This document shows positions 44,561 to 51,778 of a stretch of 64,000 nucleotides of DNA, piece by piece. The stretch's first letter is position 1. Each line of letters opens with the position of its first letter. The notes under the pieces were generated by a model that did no database searches, had not been told where the DNA came from, and saw only the letters and a list, made by a program, of their open reading frames with translations. This stretch comes from Paenibacillus sp. GM2 (GTDB lineage: Bacteria; Bacillota; Bacilli; Paenibacillales; Paenibacillaceae). The position numbers and the translations under genes are program-made. The stretch is from the NCBI RefSeq assembly GCF_900069005.2, contig NZ_LN831279.1, forward strand, positions 2,558,269 through 2,622,268. Reading direction: 5' to 3'.

Positions 44561-45250
44561 TCAAGATTGGGCTTGGGCCTGGCGGTATAGCTCGCGGGTC
44601 TTGTAACCCGCCCGAAGGATCATCTTCATCTCCTCGCGGCGCTTCGCCACCGTCTCCTCCTGCTTCGCACTGTAGACATAACGTGCCCAATCTTTATGAT
44701 ATCCCGGGGTTAGCGAGCGATAGAAGCTTAGCAGCTCCGGGGTGTCCTCCAAGTCCTGTTCCACGTTCGGGATGAAACCGATGTAATCGTCCACTCGCTG
44801 ACTTGATTTTGCGGATGGGCTTCCCTTGCTCTTGTTTTTGCCTTTAGCATCCTCTTTGAATCCGACGACGGTAAAGACATCATCCAGGCCGACCATCCGG
44901 GCGAATTTAATCGTGCTTGTCCCGATATAACCCTCCTCATCACTGCCAAGACCCGGGAACAGATCATCGCGATGAATGTATGTCGGATAGACCTTGTTTC
45001 CTTTCTTGGGATAAGCGGCAAAGAGATACCCCCCGCTGCTGAGATTCCGATGCTTAATAACCTGGTCAACCAGTTCCTGCAGTGATTTCATATCCAATAC
45101 GAACGTGAATATAAGATCATACGCCGGGTCCCCCAGCACCGTATCATAGCCGCTTAACGCCTGCAGATAATCCGTGCCTTCCGGTTGATTTAATACCGCA
45201 ACCCGTTCGTACTTGTGCAAATTCAGCTTTTCCACAATCGACTTCGACAT
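44561..45250 (-). CDS. YdeI/OmpD-associated family protein
   Basis: 229 residues. The C-terminal 60 residues (ELLSFYRSLTPGYHKDWARY, then VYSAKQEETVAKRREEM) match the YdeI/OmdA bacteriocin-protection family. The N-terminal half (about 1-140) has DTVLGDPAYDLIFTFVLDM and ends in a Lys/Ser-rich linker; it resembles a DUF3052-like domain. Function is not established. Convergent with the reductase gene, 5 bases apart. Confidence 0.75.
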   Translation of the reverse strand: MSKSIVEKLNLHKYERVAVLNQPEGTDYLQALSGYDTVLGDPAYDLIFTFVLDMKSLQELVDQVIKHRNLSSGGYLFAAYPKKGNKVYPTYIHRDDLFPGLGSDEEGYIGTSTIKFARMVGLDDVFTVVGFKEDAKGKNKSKGSPSAKSSQRVDDYIGFIPNVEQDLEDTPELLSFYRSLTPGYHKDWARYVYSAKQEETVAKRREEMKMILRAGYKTRELYRQAQAQS

Positions 45251-45307
45251 GCTGCTTCCTCGCTTTCTTCCTCTGGTGCAGGGTACCTTCTATATTTCCC
45301 TAAAATG

Positions 45308-45334
45308 AATGCTCCCCATAAACCGGGGAGCATT
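45308..45334 (-). terminator. Hairpin terminator after the HAD gene
   Basis: AATGCTCCCC and GGGGAGCATT, 10-bp stem; on the minus strand it is followed by a mixed CATTTT, so it is a moderate terminator. Confidence 0.65.
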
Positions 45335-45352
45335 TGCATATGCTGTCCTGTG

Positions 45353-46177
45353 TTATGTCGCTGGAATCAGGTCATTTAGAATAAATGATTCCACAACCTG
45401 AGCCACGCCATCATTCATATTCGTGTCTGCAACATAGTCGGCCAGCTGTTTGATCTCCTCCGGCGCATTGCCCATGGCAACGCCCAGACCGGCAAACTCA
45501 AGCATCGCTACATCGTTATATCCGTCGCCCATGGCGATAACCTCCGAGCGCTCGATTCCGAGCTGGTTAATCAAATGATTCAGGCTGGTACCTTTATTGA
45601 CACCATTCTCCGTGAACTCAAGGAAAAATGGCTTCGAACGCATCACGTTCAATTTTCCGGTCAGCTTGGCTTTCAGCTTCTCTTCAACCCGTACAAGCTT
45701 GTCCGGGTTTTCGACCATCAGCACCTTCACAACAGGGACCTGAACGGCTTCGATGAAGCTTGGCACTTCGACGATCTTCATTCCGGTAATTTGCGCTTCA
45801 ATATGGGTATACTCATTCGCCTGCTCCGTCACAATGTCATCGCCAACATATGTTAGCGCCGATACGCCCTCCTCCATACTCAACTCATAAAGAGCGTGAG
45901 CTGTCTCCGGAGTCAACGTGCTGCTGAACGGCTCCTCTCGCGTCTTCCAATTAATAATCTTCGCCCCGTTGAACGATAGAATATAGCTTCCGAACCGCTC
46001 CAGCTCCAATTCATCGGCCAGGGCCTTCATTGCATACGTAGGTCTCCCTGATGCCAGCACAACCTTTACGCCAGCCTTCTGCGCAGCCATTAGCGCTTGC
46101 TTGTTGCGGGGCGAGATCGTGCCATCATCGCGAAGTAAAGTATCATCCAAATCTAGTACTATCATTTTATATGTCAT
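45353..46177 (-). CDS. Cof-type HAD-IIB sugar phosphatase family protein
   Basis: 274 residues. VLDLDDTLLRDDGTI (nucleophile Asp and acid Asp), VLASGRPTY (motif II), a mobile IIB cap, and MGDGYNDVAMLEFAGLGVAM (motifs III-IV). Members are broad phosphatases of sugar phosphates or cofactors. Starts at ATG 46177. Alone between a terminator and a repeat block. Confidence 0.93.
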   Translation of the reverse strand: MTYKMIVLDLDDTLLRDDGTISPRNKQALMAAQKAGVKVVLASGRPTYAMKALADELELERFGSYILSFNGAKIINWKTREEPFSSTLTPETAHALYELSMEEGVSALTYVGDDIVTEQANEYTHIEAQITGMKIVEVPSFIEAVQVPVVKVLMVENPDKLVRVEEKLKAKLTGKLNVMRSKPFFLEFTENGVNKGTSLNHLINQLGIERSEVIAMGDGYNDVAMLEFAGLGVAMGNAPEEIKQLADYVADTNMNDGVAQVVESFILNDLIPAT

Positions 46178-46186
46178 TCTACAGCC

Positions 46187-46720
46187 ATCCTTTATAAGAG
46201 AGAATTCGAAAAGTCCGCTTTGGATAAAAAAAATCCATCGAGGTCAATGCATGAATGAGCGACTGTGATTCAATTCTTGCGATATAGATTTCATCAGTCC
46301 TAGCTGATTCACGTATAAATTCTATAGCTGACACGAAGTCAATCGAGAAATGACTTCGTACATCAAATTTTGAACTCACCCGGGTCAAGCAGATGCTTAC
46401 GGGTAATGTTATCTACGGTGGCCTCTCAGGTGCTTAGGTGCTTAGGTTTAGGTGCTCAAGTGCTCAGGTGCTTATGTGTTCACGCACTCACTATAAGCAT
46501 AGACTTCCGAAGTTGTATTCTCCGAGTGCAGCCCCGCTTCTCACGCCCTGGCTTCATTCGACTGCATTGTTTGGTAAAAACGCACACCGGAGGCACACGC
46601 TTTGGTGCTGGAAACCGGACTTTATGAACATCCATCGAAACAGGCAGTTTAAAAAGTCGTTTTGATCCCGAGGTAACTTATGAAGCATCTTCGACGTCAA
46701 AGCTTGAATTTAGTCGACCG
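46187..46720. repeat. Dispersed intergenic repeat, copy 5 plus a second joined element
   Basis: From 46,187 (cgaaaagtccgctttgg) to 46,627 it carries the blocks of copy 1 in the same order: caaattttgaactc, gcagatgcttacg, ctcaggtgct, gcgtattc-like, cacgccctggcttcattcg, gtaaaaacgcacaccgga, ctggaaaccgg. Within it, 46,424-46,485 is an expansion of an 8-base ggtgctta/ggtgctca motif. At 46,641-46,720 a second element (agtttaaaaagtcg...gaccgggcc) leads into array B, just as copy 3 joins array A. Confidence 0.7.
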
Positions 46721-47810
46721 GGCCTTCCCCTAACGAAACACGGTATCGCTATTGGAGCCCAATTGGGCTGACTAAAATTCTAACGAAACAGGGTATCGTT
46801 ATTGGAGCAAATTAGGGGCTTTACGTGGGGAATTCCCCAGAATAGCGATATGGTGTTTCGTTAGATTTCATTTGCCGCTGTTTTTGCCGAAATAACGCTC
46901 TGTAGTTTCGTTAGACGCAGAGATGGCATAAACTTAGCCAGGCCTTCCCCTAACGAAACACGGTATCGCTATTGAAGCCCAATTGGGCTGACAAAAATTC
47001 TAACGAAACAGGGTATCGTTATTGAAGCAAATTAGGGACTTTACGTGGGGAATTCCCCAGAATAGCGATATGGTGTTTCGTTAGATTTCGTTTGCCGCTG
47101 TTTTTGCCGAAATAACGCTCTGTAGTTTCGTTAGACGCAGAAATGGCATAAACTTAGCCAGGCCTTCCTCTAACGAAACACGGTATCGCTATTTGAGCCC
47201 AATTGGGCTGACAAAAATTCTAACGAAACAGGGTATCGTTATTGGAGCAAATTAGGGACTTTACGTGGGGAATTCCCCAGAATAGCGATAGGGTGTTTCG
47301 TTAGATTTCGTTTGCCGCTGTTTTTGCCGAAATAACGCTCTGTAGTTTCGTTAGACGCAGAAATGGCATAAACTTAGCCAGGCCTTCCCCTAACGAAACA
47401 CGGTATCGCTATTTGAGCCCAATTGGGCTGACTAAAATTCTAACGAAACAGGGTATCGTTATTGGAGTAAATTAGGGGCTTTACGTGGGGAATTCCCCAG
47501 AATAGCGATAGGGTGTTTCGTTAGATTTCATTTGCCGCTGTTTTTGCCGAAATAACGCTCTGTAGTTTCGTTAGACGCAGAAATGGCATAAACTTAGCCA
47601 GGCCTTCCCCTAACGAAACACGGTATCGCTATTGGAGCCCAATTGGGCTGACAAAAATTCTAACGAAACATAGTATCGTTATTGAAGCAAAATAGGGGCT
47701 TTACGTGGGGAATTCCCCAGAATAGCGATAGGGTGTTTCGTTAATTTTCATTTGCCGCTGTTTTTGCGGAAATAACGCTCTGTAGTTTCGTTAGACGCAG
47801 AGATGGCAGC
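46721..47810. repeat. Palindromic mosaic repeat array B, 5 units of 220 bp
   Basis: Non-coding. Units start at 46,721, 46,941, 47,161, 47,381 and 47,601, an exact 220-base period, with few differences among them. Each unit is the reverse complement of the array A unit: ggccttcc linker, three CTAACGAAAC modules, GGGGAATTCCCC palindrome, then a gccgctgtttttgc module and gcataaacttagcca. The even spacing and high identity point to recent tandem duplication or gene conversion. 47,811-47,878 shows nothing recognisable. Confidence 0.92.
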
Positions 47811-47878
47811 AGCAAATCACGACGCGAGGCTCCAGCATACGATTCTGTCATTTCTACTATATCAGATATCGCTGGCAT

Positions 47879-48748
47879 TTACCCTCTCAATTGTTGGGTA
47901 GCTTGCCTGATTCGTTCCACGGTCTCTCCTGTAACATAGCAACTGCCAAGGTCGCCATGAAATACAACGCCCTGTCTGACGCCATGATAATCCGAGCCCC
48001 CGGTTGCTATCAGATGATATTCATTGGCGATCGCTAAATATCGTTGTTCTTCCGCGGGCCCATGGTCCGAGTGATATACCTCGACTCCGGCAGGCTGGCC
48101 CGCCTCGATAATCGTACGGACTAACTCGTCATCCCCGTACAAGCCAGGATGGGCGATCACCGGAGCGCCGCCTGCTTCGCGAATCCACTCCATCGCCTGC
48201 TGTGGCGATATTCTTGGTTGTGCGGCATAGCCAGGCTTCCCTTCTGCCAAATAGCGATCAAAGGCCTCACGCATATCGCGAACATAAGCTTTGCGCACCA
48301 GCGCATCTGCAATATGTGGGCGTCCCAAGCTCTCATCCGGTCGCAGGCTGCGACCTAGACCGTCGATAACCTCTTGCAGCGTGATCGACAAGCCTAAGGC
48401 TTGAAGATTGCGGATAATCTGCTCATTGCGGGCATCACGTGTTGCACGCAGTCCGGCCAACCGCTCCAGCAGAGCGGAGTCCTCAATATTTAGCGCATAA
48501 CCGAGCACATGAATATCCTTGCCGCCTGCCTGAGTGCTGATCTCAACCCCGGGTATGACATCTACGCCTATGCGCTCCCCTTCGGCCATGGCGGAAGCGA
48601 TTCCGGCCACGGTATCATGGTCGGTTACCGCAAGACCAGCCAGTCCTTTCTCCTTCGCCAATCGGACATTCTCCTCCGGTGTGTTCATCCCGTCCGAAGC
48701 CCGGCTATGAGTATGTAAATCATATCGAGATTCACGAGTCTCCTTCAT
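47879..48748 (-). CDS. PHP-domain phosphoesterase (TrpH / nucleoside bisphosphate phosphatase type)
   Basis: About 289 residues. Metal-binding motifs: YDLHTHSRASDG, LAVTDHDTVAGI, VIPGVEIST, IAHPGLYGDDELV and TGGSDYHG, all required for the tri-metal PHP site. E. coli TrpH (RNase AM) is a 5'-3' exonuclease and 3',5'-bisphosphate phosphatase; the same reaction is likely here. ATG 48748 chosen; the GTG at 48769 has no ribosome site. Lies next to repeat array B. Confidence 0.9.
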   Translation of the reverse strand: MKETRESRYDLHTHSRASDGMNTPEENVRLAKEKGLAGLAVTDHDTVAGIASAMAEGERIGVDVIPGVEISTQAGGKDIHVLGYALNIEDSALLERLAGLRATRDARNEQIIRNLQALGLSITLQEVIDGLGRSLRPDESLGRPHIADALVRKAYVRDMREAFDRYLAEGKPGYAAQPRISPQQAMEWIREAGGAPVIAHPGLYGDDELVRTIIEAGQPAGVEVYHSDHGPAEEQRYLAIANEYHLIATGGSDYHGVRQGVVFHGDLGSCYVTGETVERIRQATQQLRG

Positions 48749-48920
48749 TACGCCTGCACATCCTCGCACATATATTTGATATCCGCTTCACCCCGCCCTG
48801 CTCCATTCATCTGCGTCATAGAACATGTGCTGGAAGCGAATTGCCCTTTATAATAGATTTTTAGTTGCTCTAACGGCAGATCAACCATCCGCTTAGCTAT
48901 GCTACAGAACTGTGACACAT

Positions 48921-49058
48921 TCTAACGGAAATAGAGGACGTTAAATAGAGAAAATAAAGATTCCGGAAACTCTAAGGGAAATGAGCGACCTTATATCCTA
49001 AAAATACGGCGAATCAGACATAGTAGGCAGCCAATAGCGCACCAGGTTTCCGTTAGAG
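48921..49058. repeat. Diverged relative of the mosaic repeat
   Basis: TCTAACGGAAATAGAGG at the left and CCAATAGCGCACCAGGTTTC + CGTTAGAG at the right. Compared with arrays A/B (CCAATAGCGATACCACGTTT + CGTTAGAG) the core is recognisable but changed. Also inner ctctaagggaaatgagcgacc. It fills the gap between the PHP gene and lysR. Confidence 0.6.
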
Positions 49059-49119
49059 TTCGATAACCCCGGCTATGACAATCAATATGTCAATCTATCA
49101 ATATGTCCATAACTAACCT

Positions 49120-50025
49120 CTACAGCAACTGTCCGTATTCTCTCAAAAAAGTGAGAAAAGTAACCGCCGGAACCGGCAGCAAAGCCGACTTCAAATGAAC
49201 CGAGTAGAATTGCCGTTTAAACTCCGCATCTTCGATATCGACTACTTTCAGCAGCCCCAGCGCTTGTTCATGCTTCACTGAGGAAGGGGAGATGATCGTA
49301 ATGCCAATCCCTGCTTCCACCGCAGACTTCACCGCCCCTGTGCTTCCCAGCTCCATCACGGATTCGATCCGCTCTGGTTCAAAGCCTCTATACGTCAGTT
49401 CCGACTCCATCACCTGCCGTGTTCCCGAGCCCTTCTCCCTTAATACGAAGGGATAGCTGACCACTTCCTGGAGCGCCACCCGCTCCCGCCCGGCCAAGGG
49501 ATGCCCGGCCGGCACGATCAGCTTCAGCTCATCTTCCATCACAGGCTCAAAGCTTAGATCCGGATGCTGAATCGGCGCTTCTACTAATCCAAAATTCAAT
49601 TGATGACCGACGATCTCATCGATGATTTGCGTCGTATTCATGACTTTGAGTGCAATCGAAATATGAGGATACTGGCTGGCAAAAGGACCTAGCAGCCTCG
49701 GAAGTACATATTCCCCGATCGTCAGACTGGCTCCCAGCTGCAGCCTGCCCTCCAACATAAAGTTAAGCCGCGACATCGCCTTCTCGGCATCCCGCATCAG
49801 CTCGATGCTTCGCTTCGCATAAGGATACAGCGTCTGACCTGCCTCCGTAAGCTCAACTCTTTTCGTGGAGCGCACCAGCAGCTTGCTGCCGAAGTAATCC
49901 TCCAGCGATTGAATCTGCATCGTTACCGCAGGCTGTGTCATATGCAATGCCTGGGCAGCCGCCGAGAAGCTCCCCCGTTCGGCGACGGTATAAAAAATAT
50001 GTAATTGATGAAAATTTAAAGCCAC
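49120..50025 (-). CDS. LysR-family regulator (CysL-like)
   Basis: 301 residues. HTH region SFSAAAQALHMTQPAVTMQI; effector domain with LQLGASLTIGEYVLPRLL and FVLREKGSGTRQVMES, the layout of CysL/CbbR-like regulators. Effector and targets unknown; no clearly linked target gene on either side. Starts at ATG 50025. Confidence 0.9.
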   Translation of the reverse strand: MALNFHQLHIFYTVAERGSFSAAAQALHMTQPAVTMQIQSLEDYFGSKLLVRSTKRVELTEAGQTLYPYAKRSIELMRDAEKAMSRLNFMLEGRLQLGASLTIGEYVLPRLLGPFASQYPHISIALKVMNTTQIIDEIVGHQLNFGLVEAPIQHPDLSFEPVMEDELKLIVPAGHPLAGRERVALQEVVSYPFVLREKGSGTRQVMESELTYRGFEPERIESVMELGSTGAVKSAVEAGIGITIISPSSVKHEQALGLLKVVDIEDAEFKRQFYSVHLKSALLPVPAVTFLTFLREYGQLL

Positions 50026-50066
50026 CGCGATCTCCCCCCTTTTCTTACAATAGCATGGCGCTCATT

Positions 50067-50104
50067 ACAAAAAAAGGGGCCGTCCCTCCAGCAGGTTAAC
50101 GGCC
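50067..50104 (-). terminator. Rho-independent terminator after the 50,173 gene
   Basis: On the minus strand GGCCGT ... ACGGCC followed by CCTTTTTTT. Separates the hypothetical gene from lysR. Confidence 0.75.
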
Positions 50105-50172
50105 GAAGGATGGCTCCTAACAAATTTGTTCCACTAGCGCATACAGCTGACCGTCTCCTGTGTCACAAAGCC

Positions 50173-50610
50173 TTATTTCCGCTTACGGCTATTTTTCATC
50201 AAGGTCATACGCCGCGAATGGCGAAGCCAGGAATAATACGATTTCAAATCACGAAGCTCAATCGTCTCCGACATCAAGCCAAGAAAGGTCACGACAATCA
50301 TACGATGCAGCGGTCGACCCGCTAGATCGAATTCTCCGGTTAACTCACTGAATTCAGCGACCATAACGATGTCATCATCCACAAGATATACATCTTCTTC
50401 TTTTCTATAATAAGGGGTTATCCGCCCTTGCTTCAGGCGTTCCCACAGCCAAAGAGCGATATCTTCATACCGGGCCTTGGCATCTTTAATACGATCCTCG
50501 TACCTAACCTTGGCATGATTGGTTATCACGATATCAGCGATTCTTTTATCGCCCAGAGGAACATGGAAAGCTTCATAGGTTCCCCACCGTTCTGTAGCCT
50601 TGTCTCTCAT
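50173..50610 (-). CDS. Hypothetical protein, 145 aa
   Basis: I do not recognise it. 145 residues, rich in charged residues. Visible: VITNHAKVRYEDRIKDAKAR (about 29-48), VYLVDDDIVMVAEFSE (about 72-87), a MIVVTFLGLM strand (about 105-114) and a basic tail RHSRRMTLMKNSRKRK. The HAKVRYEDR block and following beta strands recall small nuclease- or toxin-like domains, but this is a guess. ATG 50610 with AGGTGCGG upstream; own terminator. Compact, single gene with normal base use. Confidence 0.7.
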   Translation of the reverse strand: MRDKATERWGTYEAFHVPLGDKRIADIVITNHAKVRYEDRIKDAKARYEDIALWLWERLKQGRITPYYRKEEDVYLVDDDIVMVAEFSELTGEFDLAGRPLHRMIVVTFLGLMSETIELRDLKSYYSWLRHSRRMTLMKNSRKRK

Positions 50611-50701
50611 GCCGCACCTCGCATCGATAGGACTTTATAACTATGTATATTTGCCTATTATATTACATTATAACCTATAATTCTACAAGGCAGGTAACTG
50701 T

Positions 50702-50770
50702 ATGAAATCCACGGATAAGGTAAAAGGATATAGATCTTTCCTACTATTATTAGTTTTTCTGAATTATTGA
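50702..50770 (+). CDS. Candidate 22-aa small membrane peptide
   Basis: Codes for MKSTDKVKGYRSFLLLLVFL + NY: a charged N-terminus then a short hydrophobic helix. AGGCAGG lies about 8 bases before the ATG and a perfect TATAAT (50,676-50,681) about 20 bases before it, with a poor -35 (TTGCCT, 19-base spacer). The stop is followed directly by the convergent ylbG terminator. Chance origin cannot be excluded. It is the only thing seen in the 250-base gap 50,611-50,859 besides that terminator. Confidence 0.3.
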   Translation: MKSTDKVKGYRSFLLLLVFLNY

Positions 50771-50771
50771 C

Positions 50772-50804
50772 AAAATAAAAAACAGCGGCACGAATCTGCC
50801 GCTG
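50772..50804 (-). terminator. Rho-independent terminator after ylbF-ylbG
   Basis: On the minus strand CAGCGGCA-GATTCG-TGCCGCTG followed by TTTTTTATTTTG. Strong. Confidence 0.92.
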
Positions 50805-50859
50805 CTTCTATAAATCATCTCTTTAGAATCACAATCGCTTTTCAGATCATAATTCAATT

Positions 50860-51123
50860 CTACAAGCCGTAGAATTGGGTCTTATCCGGAACGTCCTTGC
50901 TGTATTCCGTTTTAATCTCGTTGCGATACGAACGCTCGATTTTGCGCACATAAGGAAGACGGCGAATATTCTTGATCGTATCCTCGGCACGCTCCGCGTT
51001 CACATACATCACAACATAATGCATCCGTCGGGATAAGTAATGCACGCTCCCGTATTTCTCCAAATTTCTAGCCGCCTTCAAATCGTTTACCCAAATAATG
51101 TAGCCTGTACGCTCCGGAAACAT
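50860..51123 (-). CDS. ylbG: YlbG family protein (DUF2129)
   Basis: 87 residues from ATG 51123 (MFPERTGYIIWVNDLKAARN, first 20), right after AAAGGAGAGG. Contains YGSVHYLSRRMHYVVMYVN and the IRRLPYVRKIERSYR block, typical of YlbG. Function unknown. Pairs with ylbF as in B. subtilis. A longer in-frame frame to 51180 lacks a ribosome site. Confidence 0.92.
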   Translation of the reverse strand: MFPERTGYIIWVNDLKAARNLEKYGSVHYLSRRMHYVVMYVNAERAEDTIKNIRRLPYVRKIERSYRNEIKTEYSKDVPDKTQFYGL

Positions 51124-51206
51124 GCTTCCTCTCCTTTCGATTGATTCTATGCAGGTGCCACACCGCTCAAAGTGCGGCAACCTTCAATCGTTGCTTTGTA
51201 CAGCTG

Positions 51207-51650
51207 TTATCCGCAGCTGCATTTCCCGCCGCTCCCGCAACCGCATCCGTCTGAAGGATTCGGATCATTGCTTGGCACCTTAATTGTATCAGAAACCGAA
51301 TAAGCAATGATCTCTGACATTTGATGCAAAATACCATCAAGCTCAGCCTCGGCTGCCTTGAACTTGCTTACTGCTTCGAACTGTTCCAGTTCGAGTTCCA
51401 CCGCCTTAACCCGATCCTTTGCTTCATGATAGTTGGGGTGGAAATGTCCGAACCGCTGAGTCTCCTCGAACAGTTCCTTTTGTGCGTTCAGCTTCCGGAC
51501 AAGAGCCTGAATCTCCGCACTTTCATCCACACGCTGCTTCCAATATAAATAATCGGAGACGGCGGTAGAGTTATTTATCATATCGCCCAATTCATAGGCG
51601 TATGTTAGCACTTCGGCCATATCAACCGTAACTCGCTCAGTTACGCTCAT
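51207..51650 (-). CDS. ylbF: YlbF, Y-complex (RNase Y regulator) subunit
   Basis: YlbF, YmcA and YaaT form the Y-complex, which steers RNase Y maturation of operon mRNAs and affects competence, biofilm and sporulation. 147 residues, mainly helical (VLTYAYELGDMINNSTAVSD; NAQKELFEETQRFGH). The C-terminus ends CGCGSGGKCSCG, five cysteines in twelve residues, consistent with the iron-sulfur clusters reported for the complex. Next to ylbG. Confidence 0.93.
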   Translation of the reverse strand: MSVTERVTVDMAEVLTYAYELGDMINNSTAVSDYLYWKQRVDESAEIQALVRKLNAQKELFEETQRFGHFHPNYHEAKDRVKAVELELEQFEAVSKFKAAEAELDGILHQMSEIIAYSVSDTIKVPSNDPNPSDGCGCGSGGKCSCG

Positions 51651-51778
51651 GAATGATCAACTCGATTCTATGCAATTATATGCCGACAAGTCATTTCATC
51701 CGTCCTACTGCGACTTCCTTCATTAACTATAGTCGACGAAATAATCATATCATACTCTCTGCCTGAGCGAAAAGGGGC

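Noticed and set aside
46370..46665. Two overlapping frames of 75-85 codons in the dispersed repeat
   Set aside because: They are made by repeat sequence, lack ribosome sites and have no protein-like composition.
27162..47810. A composite transposon with arrays A and B as ends
   Set aside because: No transposase, no target-site duplication seen, and array units are tandem with internal palindromes; an inversion-prone repeat pair is the simpler reading.
50776..50803. Terminator for the plus-strand 22-aa ORF
   Set aside because: The T-run is only on the minus-strand side, so the hairpin belongs to ylbF-ylbG.
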